Assembly (NCBI GenBank): GCA_019419505.1
Contig: DXZS01000025.1
Location: forward strand, 110,983 to 174,982
Direction: 5' to 3'
Origin: Collinsella sp.
Lineage (GTDB): Bacteria; Actinomycetota; Coriobacteriia; Coriobacteriales; Coriobacteriaceae
DNA: 64,000 bases
Below the pieces are notes generated by a model. That model was not told the DNA's origin. It did no database searches and saw nothing but the letters and a program-made list of their open reading frames with translations. A program made the position numbers and the translations under genes. Positions 1-8,317 of this stretch are shown here, piece after piece (position 1 is the first letter of the stretch; each line of letters begins with the position of its first letter).

Positions 1-352
1 GCGTCTGGTGCAACGTGACGATGACGCGACGGCGTTTGAGGCCGAATATCTGTCGCAGCGTGAGGCTGCGGCTGAAGACCTGATGCTGTCTTGTCGCATG
101 ACGGGCGGTGTTGCGTCCGACCTGTTGGTTCGTGCAGCTTGCGTCATCCCGGCCGATGAGCTGGCAGCTGCCTGCGATCGCGCGCTCGAATTGGGTCTTG
201 CCACTTGGGTGCCCGAGACGCTCGGGGTCCATGAGGGACCTTTCACTTCGGCAGATGTCGTCGCGGGCTATGTTCGAGCTCGTCTGGCGCCGACGCACTT
301 GGGCTGGCTCGATGGAAATGTTCTGTTCGAGCTGTTTTGGGATCTAGCTTAG
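1..352 (+). CDS. hemW: HemW-like radical SAM heme chaperone, C-terminal fragment
   Basis: This is the last ~116 codons of a gene that begins before the window; the frame is already open at base 2. The stretch 'LSQREAAAEDLMLSCRMTGGV' style (Glu-rich then LMLSxR) followed by a winged-helix-like segment and the ending 'GNVLFELFWDLA' matches the C-terminal HemW domain of the coproporphyrinogen III oxidase-like family. HemW delivers heme and carries a 4Fe-4S cluster; the CxxxCxxC motif would lie upstream and cannot be seen. It sits just before two dnaJ genes, a context familiar from the hemW-hrcA-grpE-dnaK-dnaJ regions of Gram-positive bacteria. Identity rests on the C-terminal part only. Confidence 0.75.
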   Translation, partial: RLVQRDDDATAFEAEYLSQREAAAEDLMLSCRMTGGVASDLLVRAACVIPADELAAACDRALELGLATWVPETLGVHEGPFTSADVVAGYVRARLAPTHLGWLDGNVLFELFWDLA

Positions 353-410
353 GCCGCTCGTGTAGAATTACCGGAATATATACGCTGCTGTGAGCAGGAG
401 GTTGCCGCGC

Positions 411-1514
411 ATGGCGACGATGAACGAAAAAGATTACTACGAGATTCTGGGTGTCTCCAAGGACGCCACCTCGCGTGATATTCAAAAGGCCTTTCAGCAA
501 AAGGCCCGCAAGCTCCATCCGGACGTCAACAAAGAGCCGGATGCCGAGGAAAAGTTTAAAGAGGTTTCCGAGGCCTACGCCGTGCTTTCGGATGAGCAAA
601 AACGTGCGCGCTACGACGCCATGCGCTCGGGCAATCCCTTTGCCGGTGCTCCTACGGCTTCGCCCTATGGTGGCGGCTACGCCGGCAACACAGGCTATGG
701 CAATCCCTTTGAGGGCGGTTTTCCCTTTGGCGGCGCTTGGGGCCAGCAGCGTCGTGGGCAGGCTGCTTACAATCCCGAGAACGGCGCCAATGTGGTCGTC
801 GATATCAAGCTCGACGCCAAGGAGGCCAAGGGCGGTGCCCGCAAGACCGTCCGCTATACGCGCTTCGATACCTGTGGTCACTGCGGTGGTTCGGGCTCTG
901 TTTCGTCCGAGCATGCACATACCTGTCCGAGCTGCGGCGGTCGCGGTCACATCGATGTCGACCTGTCCTTTCTGTTTGGTGCCGGCACGTTCCAGTCGGT
1001 CTGCCCTGAGTGCGGTGGCTCCGGTAAGGTCGTCGCCGACCCCTGTCCCGATTGCGGCGGCAGCGGGCGGACCCGTGTGACCTCCGAGCAGACGATTGAG
1101 TTTCCCGCCGGCACGCACGATGGCGACGAGGTCCGTATTGGCGGCATGGGTCACGCCGGCACCAACGGCGCCTCTGGCGGTGATCTGGTCGGTCGCGCCC
1201 ATGTTGAGGCCGAGCGCCTGGAAGGCAAGGCCCGTACCGGTTTTTACCTGATGGGCATCGTGGCGCCGTTTTTGGTGCTCTCGGCCATCTCGGGCGTGTT
1301 CTCGGCCTTTGCCGTGATGTGCTTTATTCCGTTTGCCATGGGCCTGTTCATGGTGCTCTCGGACGGCGTGCTGCACCGCAGCCTGCTGTGGTGGAAGCGC
1401 GGCGCGATGCAGTTTGCCAACGGTTTTGCCAACGGATTTATGTTTGCGCTCGTGTCGGTTTGGTTTGCGAGCTGCTCGCAACGTGCCATGCTTTCACCCT
1501 ACGCAATGCAATAA
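411..1514 (+). CDS. DnaJ-like co-chaperone with membrane-spanning C-terminus
   Basis: A 367-residue protein. Residues 6-70 are a J domain with the HPD motif at 36-38, which stimulates DnaK ATPase. A Gly/Phe/Tyr-rich linker follows. Residues about 155-219 form a complete DnaJ zinc region with four CxxCxGxG repeats (CGHCGGSG, CPSCGGRG, CPECGGSG, CPDCGGSG). The substrate-binding C-terminal domain is cut short after 'GGDLVGRAHVEAE', and from about residue 277 the protein is hydrophobic ('GFYLMGIVAPFLVLSAISG', 'FAVMCFIPFAMGLFMVL', 'FMFALVSVWFASC'), suggesting two or three membrane helices. ATG 411 is chosen because AGGAGG at 396-401 is 9 bases upstream; ATG 420 is an alternative. A canonical DnaJ follows directly, so this one is probably specialised, perhaps recruiting DnaK to the membrane (inference). 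Confidence 0.85.
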   Translation: MATMNEKDYYEILGVSKDATSRDIQKAFQQKARKLHPDVNKEPDAEEKFKEVSEAYAVLSDEQKRARYDAMRSGNPFAGAPTASPYGGGYAGNTGYGNPFEGGFPFGGAWGQQRRGQAAYNPENGANVVVDIKLDAKEAKGGARKTVRYTRFDTCGHCGGSGSVSSEHAHTCPSCGGRGHIDVDLSFLFGAGTFQSVCPECGGSGKVVADPCPDCGGSGRTRVTSEQTIEFPAGTHDGDEVRIGGMGHAGTNGASGGDLVGRAHVEAERLEGKARTGFYLMGIVAPFLVLSAISGVFSAFAVMCFIPFAMGLFMVLSDGVLHRSLLWWKRGAMQFANGFANGFMFALVSVWFASCSQRAMLSPYAMQ

Positions 1515-1595
1515 CATCAAACCCTCTGTTTGCGGCCGGCCCAGCTTGGGTATAGGACGCACTGTGACAATAATGAAAGTCGGAAGGATTCGGTC

Positions 1596-2744
1596 GTGTC
1601 GGAAAATAGGGATTACTACGAGGTGCTTGGCGTCGACAAGGATGCCGACGCGCGGACGATTAAGCGCGCGTTTCTAAAGAAGGCCCGTACCGTACACCCG
1701 GACGTTTCGGACGACCCCGAGGCCGAGGCCAAGTTCAAAGAGCTCAACGAGGCATATTCCGTTCTTTCCGATGAGCAGAAGCGTGCTAACTACGACCGTT
1801 ACGGCATTGCCGACGGCCCTGGTGGTTCGGGCTACGTCGACATTAACGATATCTTTGGCGGCATGGGCATGGACGACCTCTTCTCGTCGTTCTTTGGCGG
1901 CGGTGCCGGCGGTGGCGCCCGAAATCGCCGTGAGCGTCGTCGCGGCCGCGACATGGCCATCTCCCTTTCGGTGACGCTCGAGGAGGCGGCACTCGGGTGC
2001 AAAAAGACGATCAGCTATGACCGCCTTGCTCCCTGTGAGGATTGCAATGGCACCGGTAGGGCCGAGGGCGCGCAGGAAAAGCAGTGCAGCCGCTGCCACG
2101 GCACGGGCTATGTCACGACGGTCCAGCGTTCGTTCCTGGGCCAGGTTCAGTCCTCTTCGCCTTGTCCCGACTGCCACGGCGAGGGCACGGTCATCGATCA
2201 TCCCTGCGAGACCTGCGACGGTCAGGGCCGCACGCCTTCGCATGAAAAGATCGACATCGATATCCCCGCCGGCGTTTCGACCGGTCGCCAGCTGCGCGTG
2301 AGCGGCTTTGGCGAGGCTGGCCTTCGCGGCGAGCCCTCGGGCGACCTGATCGTCAACGTGCGCGTCGCCGACCACGAGCGTTTTAAGCGCAACGGTGACG
2401 ACCTGTACCTCGTGAGCGATATTTCGATTGCGCAGGCAGCGCTCGGCTGCGAGATCGAGGTCGAGGGCATTATGCCCGATGAGGTCGTCAAGGTGACGGT
2501 CCCTGCTGGTACACAGTACGGCGACACCGTGAGCGTCAATAATTACGGCATGCCGCGCATTGGCGGTGGCGGTTCGCGTGGTCGCCTGATCGTGCAACTG
2601 CGCGTGGTCGTTCCCACCAATCTTTCCAATAAGCAACACGAGCTGCTCCGTGCTTTTGCCGATGAGATGGGCGATGACGTCGCTTCCGGTAAGAAGTCGG
2701 TGACCGACCGTATCAAGAGTGCCCTCGACGATATCCTCGATTAA
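1596..2744 (+). CDS. dnaJ: Molecular chaperone DnaJ
   Basis: A 382-residue, full-length class A Hsp40. It presents unfolded clients to DnaK and stimulates its ATPase. The J domain has HPD at 34-36; a Gly-rich region with 'GGGAGGGA' follows; the zinc domain begins near residue 147 with CEDCNGTG, CSRCHGTG, CPDCHGEG and CETCDGQG; the two-part C-terminal client-binding domain runs to about residue 345. The start is GTG 1596, preceded by GGAAGGA at 1582-1588; longer in-frame starts upstream lack such a site. It is 81 bases behind the membrane-type DnaJ and 9 bases ahead of mtaB, so the genes are likely cotranscribed. Confidence 0.95.
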   Translation: MSENRDYYEVLGVDKDADARTIKRAFLKKARTVHPDVSDDPEAEAKFKELNEAYSVLSDEQKRANYDRYGIADGPGGSGYVDINDIFGGMGMDDLFSSFFGGGAGGGARNRRERRRGRDMAISLSVTLEEAALGCKKTISYDRLAPCEDCNGTGRAEGAQEKQCSRCHGTGYVTTVQRSFLGQVQSSSPCPDCHGEGTVIDHPCETCDGQGRTPSHEKIDIDIPAGVSTGRQLRVSGFGEAGLRGEPSGDLIVNVRVADHERFKRNGDDLYLVSDISIAQAALGCEIEVEGIMPDEVVKVTVPAGTQYGDTVSVNNYGMPRIGGGGSRGRLIVQLRVVVPTNLSNKQHELLRAFADEMGDDVASGKKSVTDRIKSALDDILD

Positions 2745-2753
2745 GGAGCCCGC

Positions 2754-4046
2754 GTGCTCGCACCCCATATTTCCGTCGTCAACCTCGGCTGCCGCGTCAA
2801 CCGGGTTGAGTCTGACCGTATCACTGCCGATCTTATGCGCCTGGGCTTTGCTATTGTGGATCCCCAGGATGCCGATCTGATCGTCATTAACACCTGTGCC
2901 GTTACGGGCGAGGCCGAGGCCAAGACCCGTAAGGCCGTCCGTCATGCGCTGGCCCATCCTAACGACCCTTACGTGGTCGTAACCGGCTGCGTCGTCAACC
3001 TGCATCCCGAGGAGTTGCTGGAGCTCTCCGATCGCGTGATCGCCGAGCCGTCCAAGATTGACGTCGCCGAGCGCGTCTGCGAGGTACTGGGTGTCGAATC
3101 CGATAGCGTTCCCGCCTGCAGCGATGGCGAGGTGGTCGATGCGCTCGGTCGCTCTCGCCTGGGCGTGAAGATTCAGGACGGCTGCAACCATCGCTGCACC
3201 TATTGCATTGTGTGGAAGGCACGCGGCCCCGAGCGCTCCGTGCCCGTCGAGTCCGTGCTCGAGCAAGTTCGCGAGGCCCAGGAGGCCGGCGTGCCCGAGG
3301 TGGTGCTGACCGGTGTGAACCTGGGTGCCTACGATGGCAAGAGCGCGACCGACGAGCACGTCGAAATCGATGAGCTGCTCGAGGCCATCATGGAGCGCAC
3401 GTCTATTCCGCATGTGCGCATTTCCTCGGTCGAGCCCATGGATATCTCTGAGCGCCTGCTTAAGGTTATGGCGCGCTATCCGCAGCGTATCGCCCCGTTT
3501 TTGCACCTGCCCGTGCAGTCCGGCTGCACGGCGACCCTGCATCGCATGGGCCGTCCCTATAGCGCCGAGGCCTTTGAGGACACGGTGCGTATGATTCGCG
3601 CCAACTTGCCCCAGGCGTCCCTTTCTTGCGACGTTATTGTCGGCTTCCCTGGTGAGACGGACGAGGAGTTCGAGGAGTCGTTGGCGCTGTGCCGCCGTGT
3701 GGGTTTCTCGCGTATGCACGTGTTCCGCTACAGCAAGCGTCCCGGTACCCTTGCTGCCGACATGCTCGACCAGGTTCCGCCCGAGGTTATGGCCGAGCGC
3801 AGCCGCCGTATGCGGGCCGCTGCACAGGAGCTCGCTATTGCCGACGCTCGCCGTCGCGTGGGCACGGTCGAGCGTGCCGTGCTCGAGTATGGCGACAACC
3901 TGACGCTCGGCTCGTTCCATCATGCCCGTCTTGACGATACCTGTGGACTTACAGCCCCGTGCCTGCTCGATGTTGCTATCATCGGAGTCGATGATTCCGG
4001 CTTGGTCCATGCACGCAGGGAGGTTCATGGAAGCCTCGAAGATTAG
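2754..4046 (+). CDS. mtaB: tRNA t6A37 methylthiotransferase MtaB
   Basis: A 430-residue radical SAM methylthiotransferase that converts N6-threonylcarbamoyladenosine at tRNA position 37 to the 2-methylthio form (ms2t6A). The N-terminal MTTase domain opens with 'NLGCRVN' (Cys13) and has two more cluster cysteines in 'INTCAVTGEAE' and 'VVTGCVVN'. The radical SAM motif CNHRCTYC is at residues 144-151. A short TRAM-like tail follows. The 'GCRVN' N-terminus and the closing sequence fit MtaB rather than MiaB or RimO, both of which are encoded elsewhere in this window. The start is GTG 2754 with AAGGAG at 2743-2748. Its 3' end overlaps the phoH start by 20 bases. Confidence 0.92.
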   Translation: MLAPHISVVNLGCRVNRVESDRITADLMRLGFAIVDPQDADLIVINTCAVTGEAEAKTRKAVRHALAHPNDPYVVVTGCVVNLHPEELLELSDRVIAEPSKIDVAERVCEVLGVESDSVPACSDGEVVDALGRSRLGVKIQDGCNHRCTYCIVWKARGPERSVPVESVLEQVREAQEAGVPEVVLTGVNLGAYDGKSATDEHVEIDELLEAIMERTSIPHVRISSVEPMDISERLLKVMARYPQRIAPFLHLPVQSGCTATLHRMGRPYSAEAFEDTVRMIRANLPQASLSCDVIVGFPGETDEEFEESLALCRRVGFSRMHVFRYSKRPGTLAADMLDQVPPEVMAERSRRMRAAAQELAIADARRRVGTVERAVLEYGDNLTLGSFHHARLDDTCGLTAPCLLDVAIIGVDDSGLVHARREVHGSLED

Positions 4047-5013
4047 ACTTACCGTTCCCGAGGGGATTGATCCCTCGCGCGTTTTGGGCGCTGGCGACGG
4101 CGTCCTTCGTGCGCTCGAGAACTTGGTTCGCGCTCACGTGGTCGCCCGTGGCGATAGCATCTCCGTGAGCGGCGACCCGGACGAGGTCGAACTCGTGGCG
4201 CGCTTTTTCGAGCACGCTTTTCGCGAGGCGGCCGCCGGGCGCACGCTGTCTGCCGACGATGTCTCTCGCTGCCTGGCCGTCTTGCGCGACGGTGAGCACG
4301 AGGCTACGTCGCTTCGCGATGACGTGCTGCTTTCGTATCGCGGCCGCGTCATTCGCCCCAAGACGCTCGGGCAAAAGCGCTATGTGGATGCCATCCGCTC
4401 GCATACCATCACGTTTGGCTTGGGTCCTGCCGGTACCGGTAAGACCTATCTGGCCATGGCGCTCGCCGTTGCCGCGCTCAAGCGTCACGAGGTGGGCCGT
4501 CTGATCTTGACGCGTCCGGTTGTCGAGGCGGGGGAGAATCTGGGCTTTTTGCCTGGCACCCTCGAGGAAAAGATCGATCCCTACATGCGTCCGCTTTACG
4601 ACGCCCTTTTTGACATGATGGATCGCGAGCGCACCGATGAGCTTATGGAGCGCGGCGTGATCGAGATCGCCCCGCTTGCCTACATGCGCGGCCGCACGCT
4701 GAGTGATGCCTTCGTGGTGCTCGACGAGGCGCAAAATACCACGCCCGAGCAGATGAAGATGTTCCTGACGCGCCTGGGCTTCAACTCCAAGTTCGTGATT
4801 ACCGGCGACCTGAGCCAGCGTGACCTGGTGGGTCGTCGTGGTGGCTTGGCGGATGTCGAGAAGATTTTGGGCCGTGTCGATGATGTCGCATTTTCGCACC
4901 TCGAGCGTGCCGACGTGGTGCGCCATGCCTTGGTGGGACGTATCGTCGAGGCATACGATACTTATGATGATGTGCGCGAGAAGCGCGTACGTGACCGAAA
5001 GGAGTCCCGTTGA
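4027..5013 (+). CDS. phoH: PhoH-like ATPase
   Basis: A 328-residue PhoH family protein: a cytoplasmic P-loop ATPase related to superfamily 1 helicase cores, often linked to RNA metabolism through its neighbour YbeY. Walker A 'GPAGTGKT' is at residues 133-140 and Walker B is 'VVLDEAQNTT'. The first ~110 residues resemble the small N-terminal domain of PhoH-like proteins. ATG 4027 is preceded by GGGAGG at 4017-4022 and lies inside the end of mtaB. It overlaps ybeY by 4 bases, the conserved phoH-ybeY-dgkA-era order. Confidence 0.92.
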   Translation: MEASKIRLTVPEGIDPSRVLGAGDGVLRALENLVRAHVVARGDSISVSGDPDEVELVARFFEHAFREAAAGRTLSADDVSRCLAVLRDGEHEATSLRDDVLLSYRGRVIRPKTLGQKRYVDAIRSHTITFGLGPAGTGKTYLAMALAVAALKRHEVGRLILTRPVVEAGENLGFLPGTLEEKIDPYMRPLYDALFDMMDRERTDELMERGVIEIAPLAYMRGRTLSDAFVVLDEAQNTTPEQMKMFLTRLGFNSKFVITGDLSQRDLVGRRGGLADVEKILGRVDDVAFSHLERADVVRHALVGRIVEAYDTYDDVREKRVRDRKESR

Positions 5014-5519
5014 GTGTATTGATCAGCAACGATGCCGAGCTCGATACGCTGCTCGACGCGCAGGAGGTGGAGCACATCTGCGAGGTTGTGCTTGCCGCCG
5101 AGGGCGTTGAGCGTGAAGTCGAGATTTCCCTTTCGTATGTCGACGAGGACGAGATGCACGAGCTCAACCACGAGTGGCGCGGTATCGACCGCACCACCGA
5201 TGTGCTCTCGTTTGAGTGCGACTCGGCCTTTGACGATGACATTCCCGCCGATGAGACGCTCGAGCTCGGCGATATTATCTTGGCCCCGCAGGTTATTGCC
5301 CGTCAGGCCCCCGGTTTTGGCAATAGCCCCGCTGACGAGTGCCGTCTGATGCTCGTACACGGAATGCTGCACCTGCTGGGCTATGACCACATCGAGGACG
5401 ACGAGGCCGAGGTCATGGAGGCCCGCGAGGACGCCATCCTGCGCGATCTGTCGCTCGAGCGCGGCGAGGACCCTAAGCTAGTCCACGTCGGCCCCATCAC
5501 CAACCACGCCCACGACTAG
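5010..5519 (+). CDS. ybeY: rRNA maturation endoribonuclease YbeY
   Basis: A 169-residue zinc-dependent single-strand endoribonuclease needed for 16S rRNA 3'-end maturation and 70S quality control. The metal-binding HGxLHLxGYDH signature is present as 'HGMLHLLGYDH', with His117, His121 and His127 as ligands. The start is TTG 5010, which overlaps the phoH stop (TTGA) and has AAAGGAG just upstream at 4999-5005, consistent with translational coupling. The C-terminal ~20 residues after the motif are acidic and variable. Confidence 0.93.
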   Translation: MSVLISNDAELDTLLDAQEVEHICEVVLAAEGVEREVEISLSYVDEDEMHELNHEWRGIDRTTDVLSFECDSAFDDDIPADETLELGDIILAPQVIARQAPGFGNSPADECRLMLVHGMLHLLGYDHIEDDEAEVMEAREDAILRDLSLERGEDPKLVHVGPITNHAHD

Positions 5520-5528
5520 GAGCCGTCT

Positions 5529-5906
5529 ATGATTCCCGGATCGAACAAGGACCATCCGTCCTTCTCTAAGTCGTTTTCCTACGCCATGGAGGGCTTCGTC
5601 ACCGCCGTCAAGACCGAGCGCAACATCAAGGTCATGCTCGTTGCGGACGTGTGCACCGTCATTGCCGGCTGTATCGTGGGCCTCGACATTGCCGAGTGGG
5701 CCACGATTATCATCTGTTGTGGCTTGGTGATTCACGGCGAGCTGTGCAACACCGCTATGGAGGCCATCGTCGACCTGGCGACCCAGGAGCTCCATCCGCT
5801 GGCCAAGCGTGCGAAGGACATCGCCGCCGCCTCTGTATACATTCTTTCCATCACCGCCGCGATTGTGGGCGTGCTGGTATTTGCCCGCGCGCTCGGCTTT
5901 ATTTAG
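5529..5906 (+). CDS. dgkA: DgkA-family lipid kinase (diacylglycerol/undecaprenol kinase)
   Basis: A 125-residue integral membrane kinase. Members phosphorylate diacylglycerol (Proteobacteria) or undecaprenol (Gram-positives); the substrate cannot be read here, though the Gram-positive-like context favours undecaprenol. The family signature 'ELCNTAMEAIVDL' (ExxNTAxExxVD) is intact, between predicted helices ('VMLVADVCTVIAGCIVG', 'WATIIICCGLVIHG', 'IAAASVYILSITAAIVGVLV'). TAGGAG precedes ATG 5529. It lies between ybeY and era, the usual Gram-positive order. Confidence 0.92.
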   Translation: MIPGSNKDHPSFSKSFSYAMEGFVTAVKTERNIKVMLVADVCTVIAGCIVGLDIAEWATIIICCGLVIHGELCNTAMEAIVDLATQELHPLAKRAKDIAAASVYILSITAAIVGVLVFARALGFI

Positions 5907-5918
5907 AAAGGGATTCCC

Positions 5919-6986
5919 ATGTCCGACAATATGCAGCCTACCGATGAAGTTTTGGATGACGAGGTCCTGGATGCGGTGGATACCGAGGAGCTCGAGGATG
6001 TCGAGGAGTTCGACTCGTTTGAGGGCATGAGCGACGAGGAGCTCGACGCCCTGTGCGACGAGGATGAGAACCTCGCGGGCTTTGGTGACGTGGAACCCGG
6101 TTTCCGCAGCGGCTTTGTGGCCCTGGTCGGACGCCCCAACGCCGGCAAGTCCACGCTGCTTAATGCCTGCTATGGCAAAAAGGTCGCCATCACCTCGCCG
6201 GTGGCTCAGACGACCCGTCGCCGCATGCGCGCCGTCGTCAACCGTCCCGGCTACCAGCTGGTCTTTGTCGATACCCCGGGTATTCATAAGCCCAAGGACG
6301 GTCTGGGATCCGAGCTCAACAAGAGCGCGTTGTTCGAGCTGAACGATGTCGATGTCGTCGCGTTTTTGATTGATGCCACCAAGCCGATCGGCAGGGGAGA
6401 CGCTTGGGTTGCCGAGCGCGTAAGATGCGCCCGTTGCAAGAAGGTCCTGGTGCTCACCAAGGCCGATGAGGCCGATCCCGCCCAGGTTATGGAACAGCTC
6501 AAGGCCGCCCACGAGCTCATGGAGTATGACGACGAGATCGTGACGTCGTCGGTCAAGAACTTCAACGTCGACGCCTTTATAGAGACCGTTGCGCACTTTT
6601 TGCCCGAGGGTCCGCGTTGGTTCCCCGAGGACATGGGTACCGACGCTTCCGATGAGACGCTCGTTGCCGAGTTTGTGCGCGAGAAGGTCTTGCGCCGCAC
6701 CCGTGATGAGATTCCGCACTCCGTTGGCGTGATCTGCGATGCGCTCGAGCAGACCAAGAAGGTGCTGCGCGTGCACGCCACCATTTACGTCGAGCGCGAG
6801 GGCCAAAAGGGCATCATCATCGGTAAGGGCGGCGAGATGATCAAGCATATCGGTATCGACGCCCGTCGCGATCTTGAGCGCATCTTTGGCACGCAGGTCT
6901 TTTTGGAGCTGGACGTGAAGGTCAAGGCCGGCTGGCGTGACGACGAGGCCCAGATTCGCCGCTTTGGCTACAACGCCGAGGACTAA
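5919..6986 (+). CDS. era: GTPase Era with an acidic N-terminal extension
   Basis: A 355-residue Era GTPase that binds the 3' end of 16S rRNA during 30S assembly. G1 'GRPNAGKST' is at residues 71-79, G3 'DTPGIHKP' follows, G4 is 'LTKADEAD', and the C-terminal KH domain has 'EREGQKGIIIGKGGEMIK'. Typical Era proteins are about 300 residues and begin near the G1 loop. Here about 60 extra residues precede it, almost all Asp, Glu and hydrophobics (e.g. 'EVLDDEVLDAVDTEELEDVE'). AAAGGGA lies upstream of ATG 5919, and no equally good internal start is evident before the GTPase domain. Confidence 0.95.
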   Translation: MSDNMQPTDEVLDDEVLDAVDTEELEDVEEFDSFEGMSDEELDALCDEDENLAGFGDVEPGFRSGFVALVGRPNAGKSTLLNACYGKKVAITSPVAQTTRRRMRAVVNRPGYQLVFVDTPGIHKPKDGLGSELNKSALFELNDVDVVAFLIDATKPIGRGDAWVAERVRCARCKKVLVLTKADEADPAQVMEQLKAAHELMEYDDEIVTSSVKNFNVDAFIETVAHFLPEGPRWFPEDMGTDASDETLVAEFVREKVLRRTRDEIPHSVGVICDALEQTKKVLRVHATIYVEREGQKGIIIGKGGEMIKHIGIDARRDLERIFGTQVFLELDVKVKAGWRDDEAQIRRFGYNAED

Positions 6987-6995
6987 GGACGCGCG

Positions 6996-7751
6996 GTGCG
7001 TATGGCAGGCTCCCGGACATATCGCACGAAAGTGCTCGTGCTCGATAAGACTAAGCTCAAAGAGACCGACCTGATCTTGACGATGCTTGACGAGCGGGGG
7101 CGGCAGGTTCGTGCCGTGGCAAAGGGCGCCCGCAAACCCGGCGGACGCCTGGCTGCGCGCTGCGAGCTGTTCTGTACGGTCGATATGCTGCTTGCACATG
7201 GACGGTCACTCGACGTGGTTTCCCAGGCCGAGCTTATGGAGGCGCCGCTCGGCGCTGCGCCCGATTACGAGACGACTTGCGCCGCAAGCGCGATCGCCGA
7301 GGTCGCACGCGTGTGCTCGTTCGAGGACGCCGAGGACCCGTTTACCTTTGCCATTACGCAACGGGCGCTTACCCTGGTCGGCAGCGGGCTCGACGCTGCG
7401 TATATGGATTTACTTGTGGCGGCATATGTCTTTAAGCTGCTGTCGCACGTTGGCTATCGACCAGATTTTTCGGCCTGCGTGCTGTGCGGAGACCCCATGC
7501 TGTCGTATTTTTCACCACAGGCGGGCGGGCTCATGTGCGGATCGTGCGCGTCGAGCGTTCCGGGTGCCGAGCTGGTATCGACTGGTGAGGTCGCATGGCT
7601 TCGCGCCCTCATGTCCATGACCTTCGATGCGCTCATGGCCGAGCGAATCGACCCGCATACGGCGGCATTCTTGCTCGGGCTTTCGCATGTTTGGGCTGCG
7701 ACGCACACCGATCAGCGCCTCCGTGCGATGGAATTCATGTTGGGTCGGTGA
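6996..7751 (+). CDS. recO: DNA repair protein RecO
   Basis: A 251-residue RecO: an N-terminal OB fold ('TKVLVLDKTKLKETDLILTMLDERGR') and a helical C-terminal part with a zinc-binding pattern (CVLCGDP ... CGSCAS). RecO loads RecA onto SSB-coated single-stranded DNA in the RecFOR pathway and anneals complementary strands. GTG 6996 and ATG 7002 are both possible starts; GTG 6996 is 9 bases after era. era-recO is a common order. The closing 130 bases before rpsO hold the rpsO leader. Confidence 0.9.
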   Translation: MRMAGSRTYRTKVLVLDKTKLKETDLILTMLDERGRQVRAVAKGARKPGGRLAARCELFCTVDMLLAHGRSLDVVSQAELMEAPLGAAPDYETTCAASAIAEVARVCSFEDAEDPFTFAITQRALTLVGSGLDAAYMDLLVAAYVFKLLSHVGYRPDFSACVLCGDPMLSYFSPQAGGLMCGSCASSVPGAELVSTGEVAWLRALMSMTFDALMAERIDPHTAAFLLGLSHVWAATHTDQRLRAMEFMLGR

Positions 7752-7889
7752 TGATGCGCAGGGGCGGGCTGCTTGTGGTAACATATCGGCCTGTTGGTAC
7801 CTCGACCTTGGTTGCTCGCTCCACCGGCGGCTTCCCAGTCCGAGGCGAATCGAGTCGCCCGATAGCGACGCAAAACGAAAGGTGAAACA
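7752..7889 (+). promoter_or_regulatory. Structured 5' leader of rpsO
   Basis: This 138-base gap carries several GC-rich self-complementary segments that exclude one another: CCTCG at 7800-7804 can pair with CGAGG at 7841-7845; GGCGA at 7844-7848 with TCGCC at 7855-7859; GTCGC at 7854-7858 with GCGAC at 7865-7869. Ribosomal protein S15 represses its own mRNA through leader structures in several bacterial phyla, so this may be an S15-responsive leader. That function is inference; the pairings are visible. Confidence 0.4.
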
Positions 7890-8168
7890 ATGACTGTTTC
7901 CAAAGAGCGCAAGGCTGAGCTGACTGCCCAGTTCGGTAACACTCCGGTCGACACCGGCAACCCCAAGGTTCAGGTCGCCATCCTGTCCGAGCGCATCAAG
8001 GAGCTGACCGAGCACATGAAGTCCCACCAGAAGGACTTCCACACCCGTCGTGGCCTGCTCATGCTCGTCGGCCGTCGTCGTCGTCTTCTCTCCTACATCA
8101 AGAAGAACGACATCGTCGAGTACCGTGAGCTCATCAAGGCTCTGGGCATCCGCGACAACATCCAGTAG
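7890..8168 (+). CDS. rpsO: 30S ribosomal protein S15
   Basis: A 92-residue S15, close to the usual 88-89 residues. Conserved features include 'DTGNPKVQVAILSERI', 'HTRRGLLMLVGRRRRLL' and the ending 'YRELIKALGIRD'. S15 is a primary binder of 16S rRNA in the 30S platform. GAAAGG precedes ATG 7890. It stands alone between the leader described above and an intrinsic terminator, followed by pnp, the classic rpsO-pnp order. Confidence 0.98.
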   Translation: MTVSKERKAELTAQFGNTPVDTGNPKVQVAILSERIKELTEHMKSHQKDFHTRRGLLMLVGRRRRLLSYIKKNDIVEYRELIKALGIRDNIQ

Positions 8169-8183
8169 GATTTGTACATGCTA

Positions 8184-8214
8184 AGAGCGTCCTGCGCAGC
8201 GGGGCGCTCTTTTT
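8184..8214 (+). terminator. Intrinsic terminator after rpsO
   Basis: AGAGCGTCC (8184-8192) pairs with GGGGCGCTCT (ending 8210) to give a 9-bp stem with one T-G pair, followed by TTTTTG. It lies 16 bases after the rpsO stop. Confidence 0.85.
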
Positions 8215-8281
8215 GTGTAAGGGCGCGAACAATCACGCTCTGAAGCGTGGCGGGGGCAGGGGGCCCGCGTCACATGAGAAG

Positions 8282-8313
8282 CCCGCAGGCAAGGGGTCTG
8301 CGGGGTAAAGGAG
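8282..8313 (+). promoter_or_regulatory. Hairpin at the pnp ribosome-binding site
   Basis: CCCGCAG and CTGCGGG form a 7-bp stem (about 8284-8304) immediately before the AAAGGAG of pnp (8307-8313). pnp leaders in other bacteria fold and are targets of autoregulation by PNPase; whether this one is so used is not shown by the sequence. Confidence 0.35.
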
Positions 8314-8317
8314 AACA

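Noticed and set aside
1674..4028. 784-codon open frame on the minus strand across dnaJ, mtaB
   Set aside because: It is antisense to two clearly recognisable genes, its sequence is rich in His, Gly and Ala with no family resemblance, and it results from GC-biased third positions.
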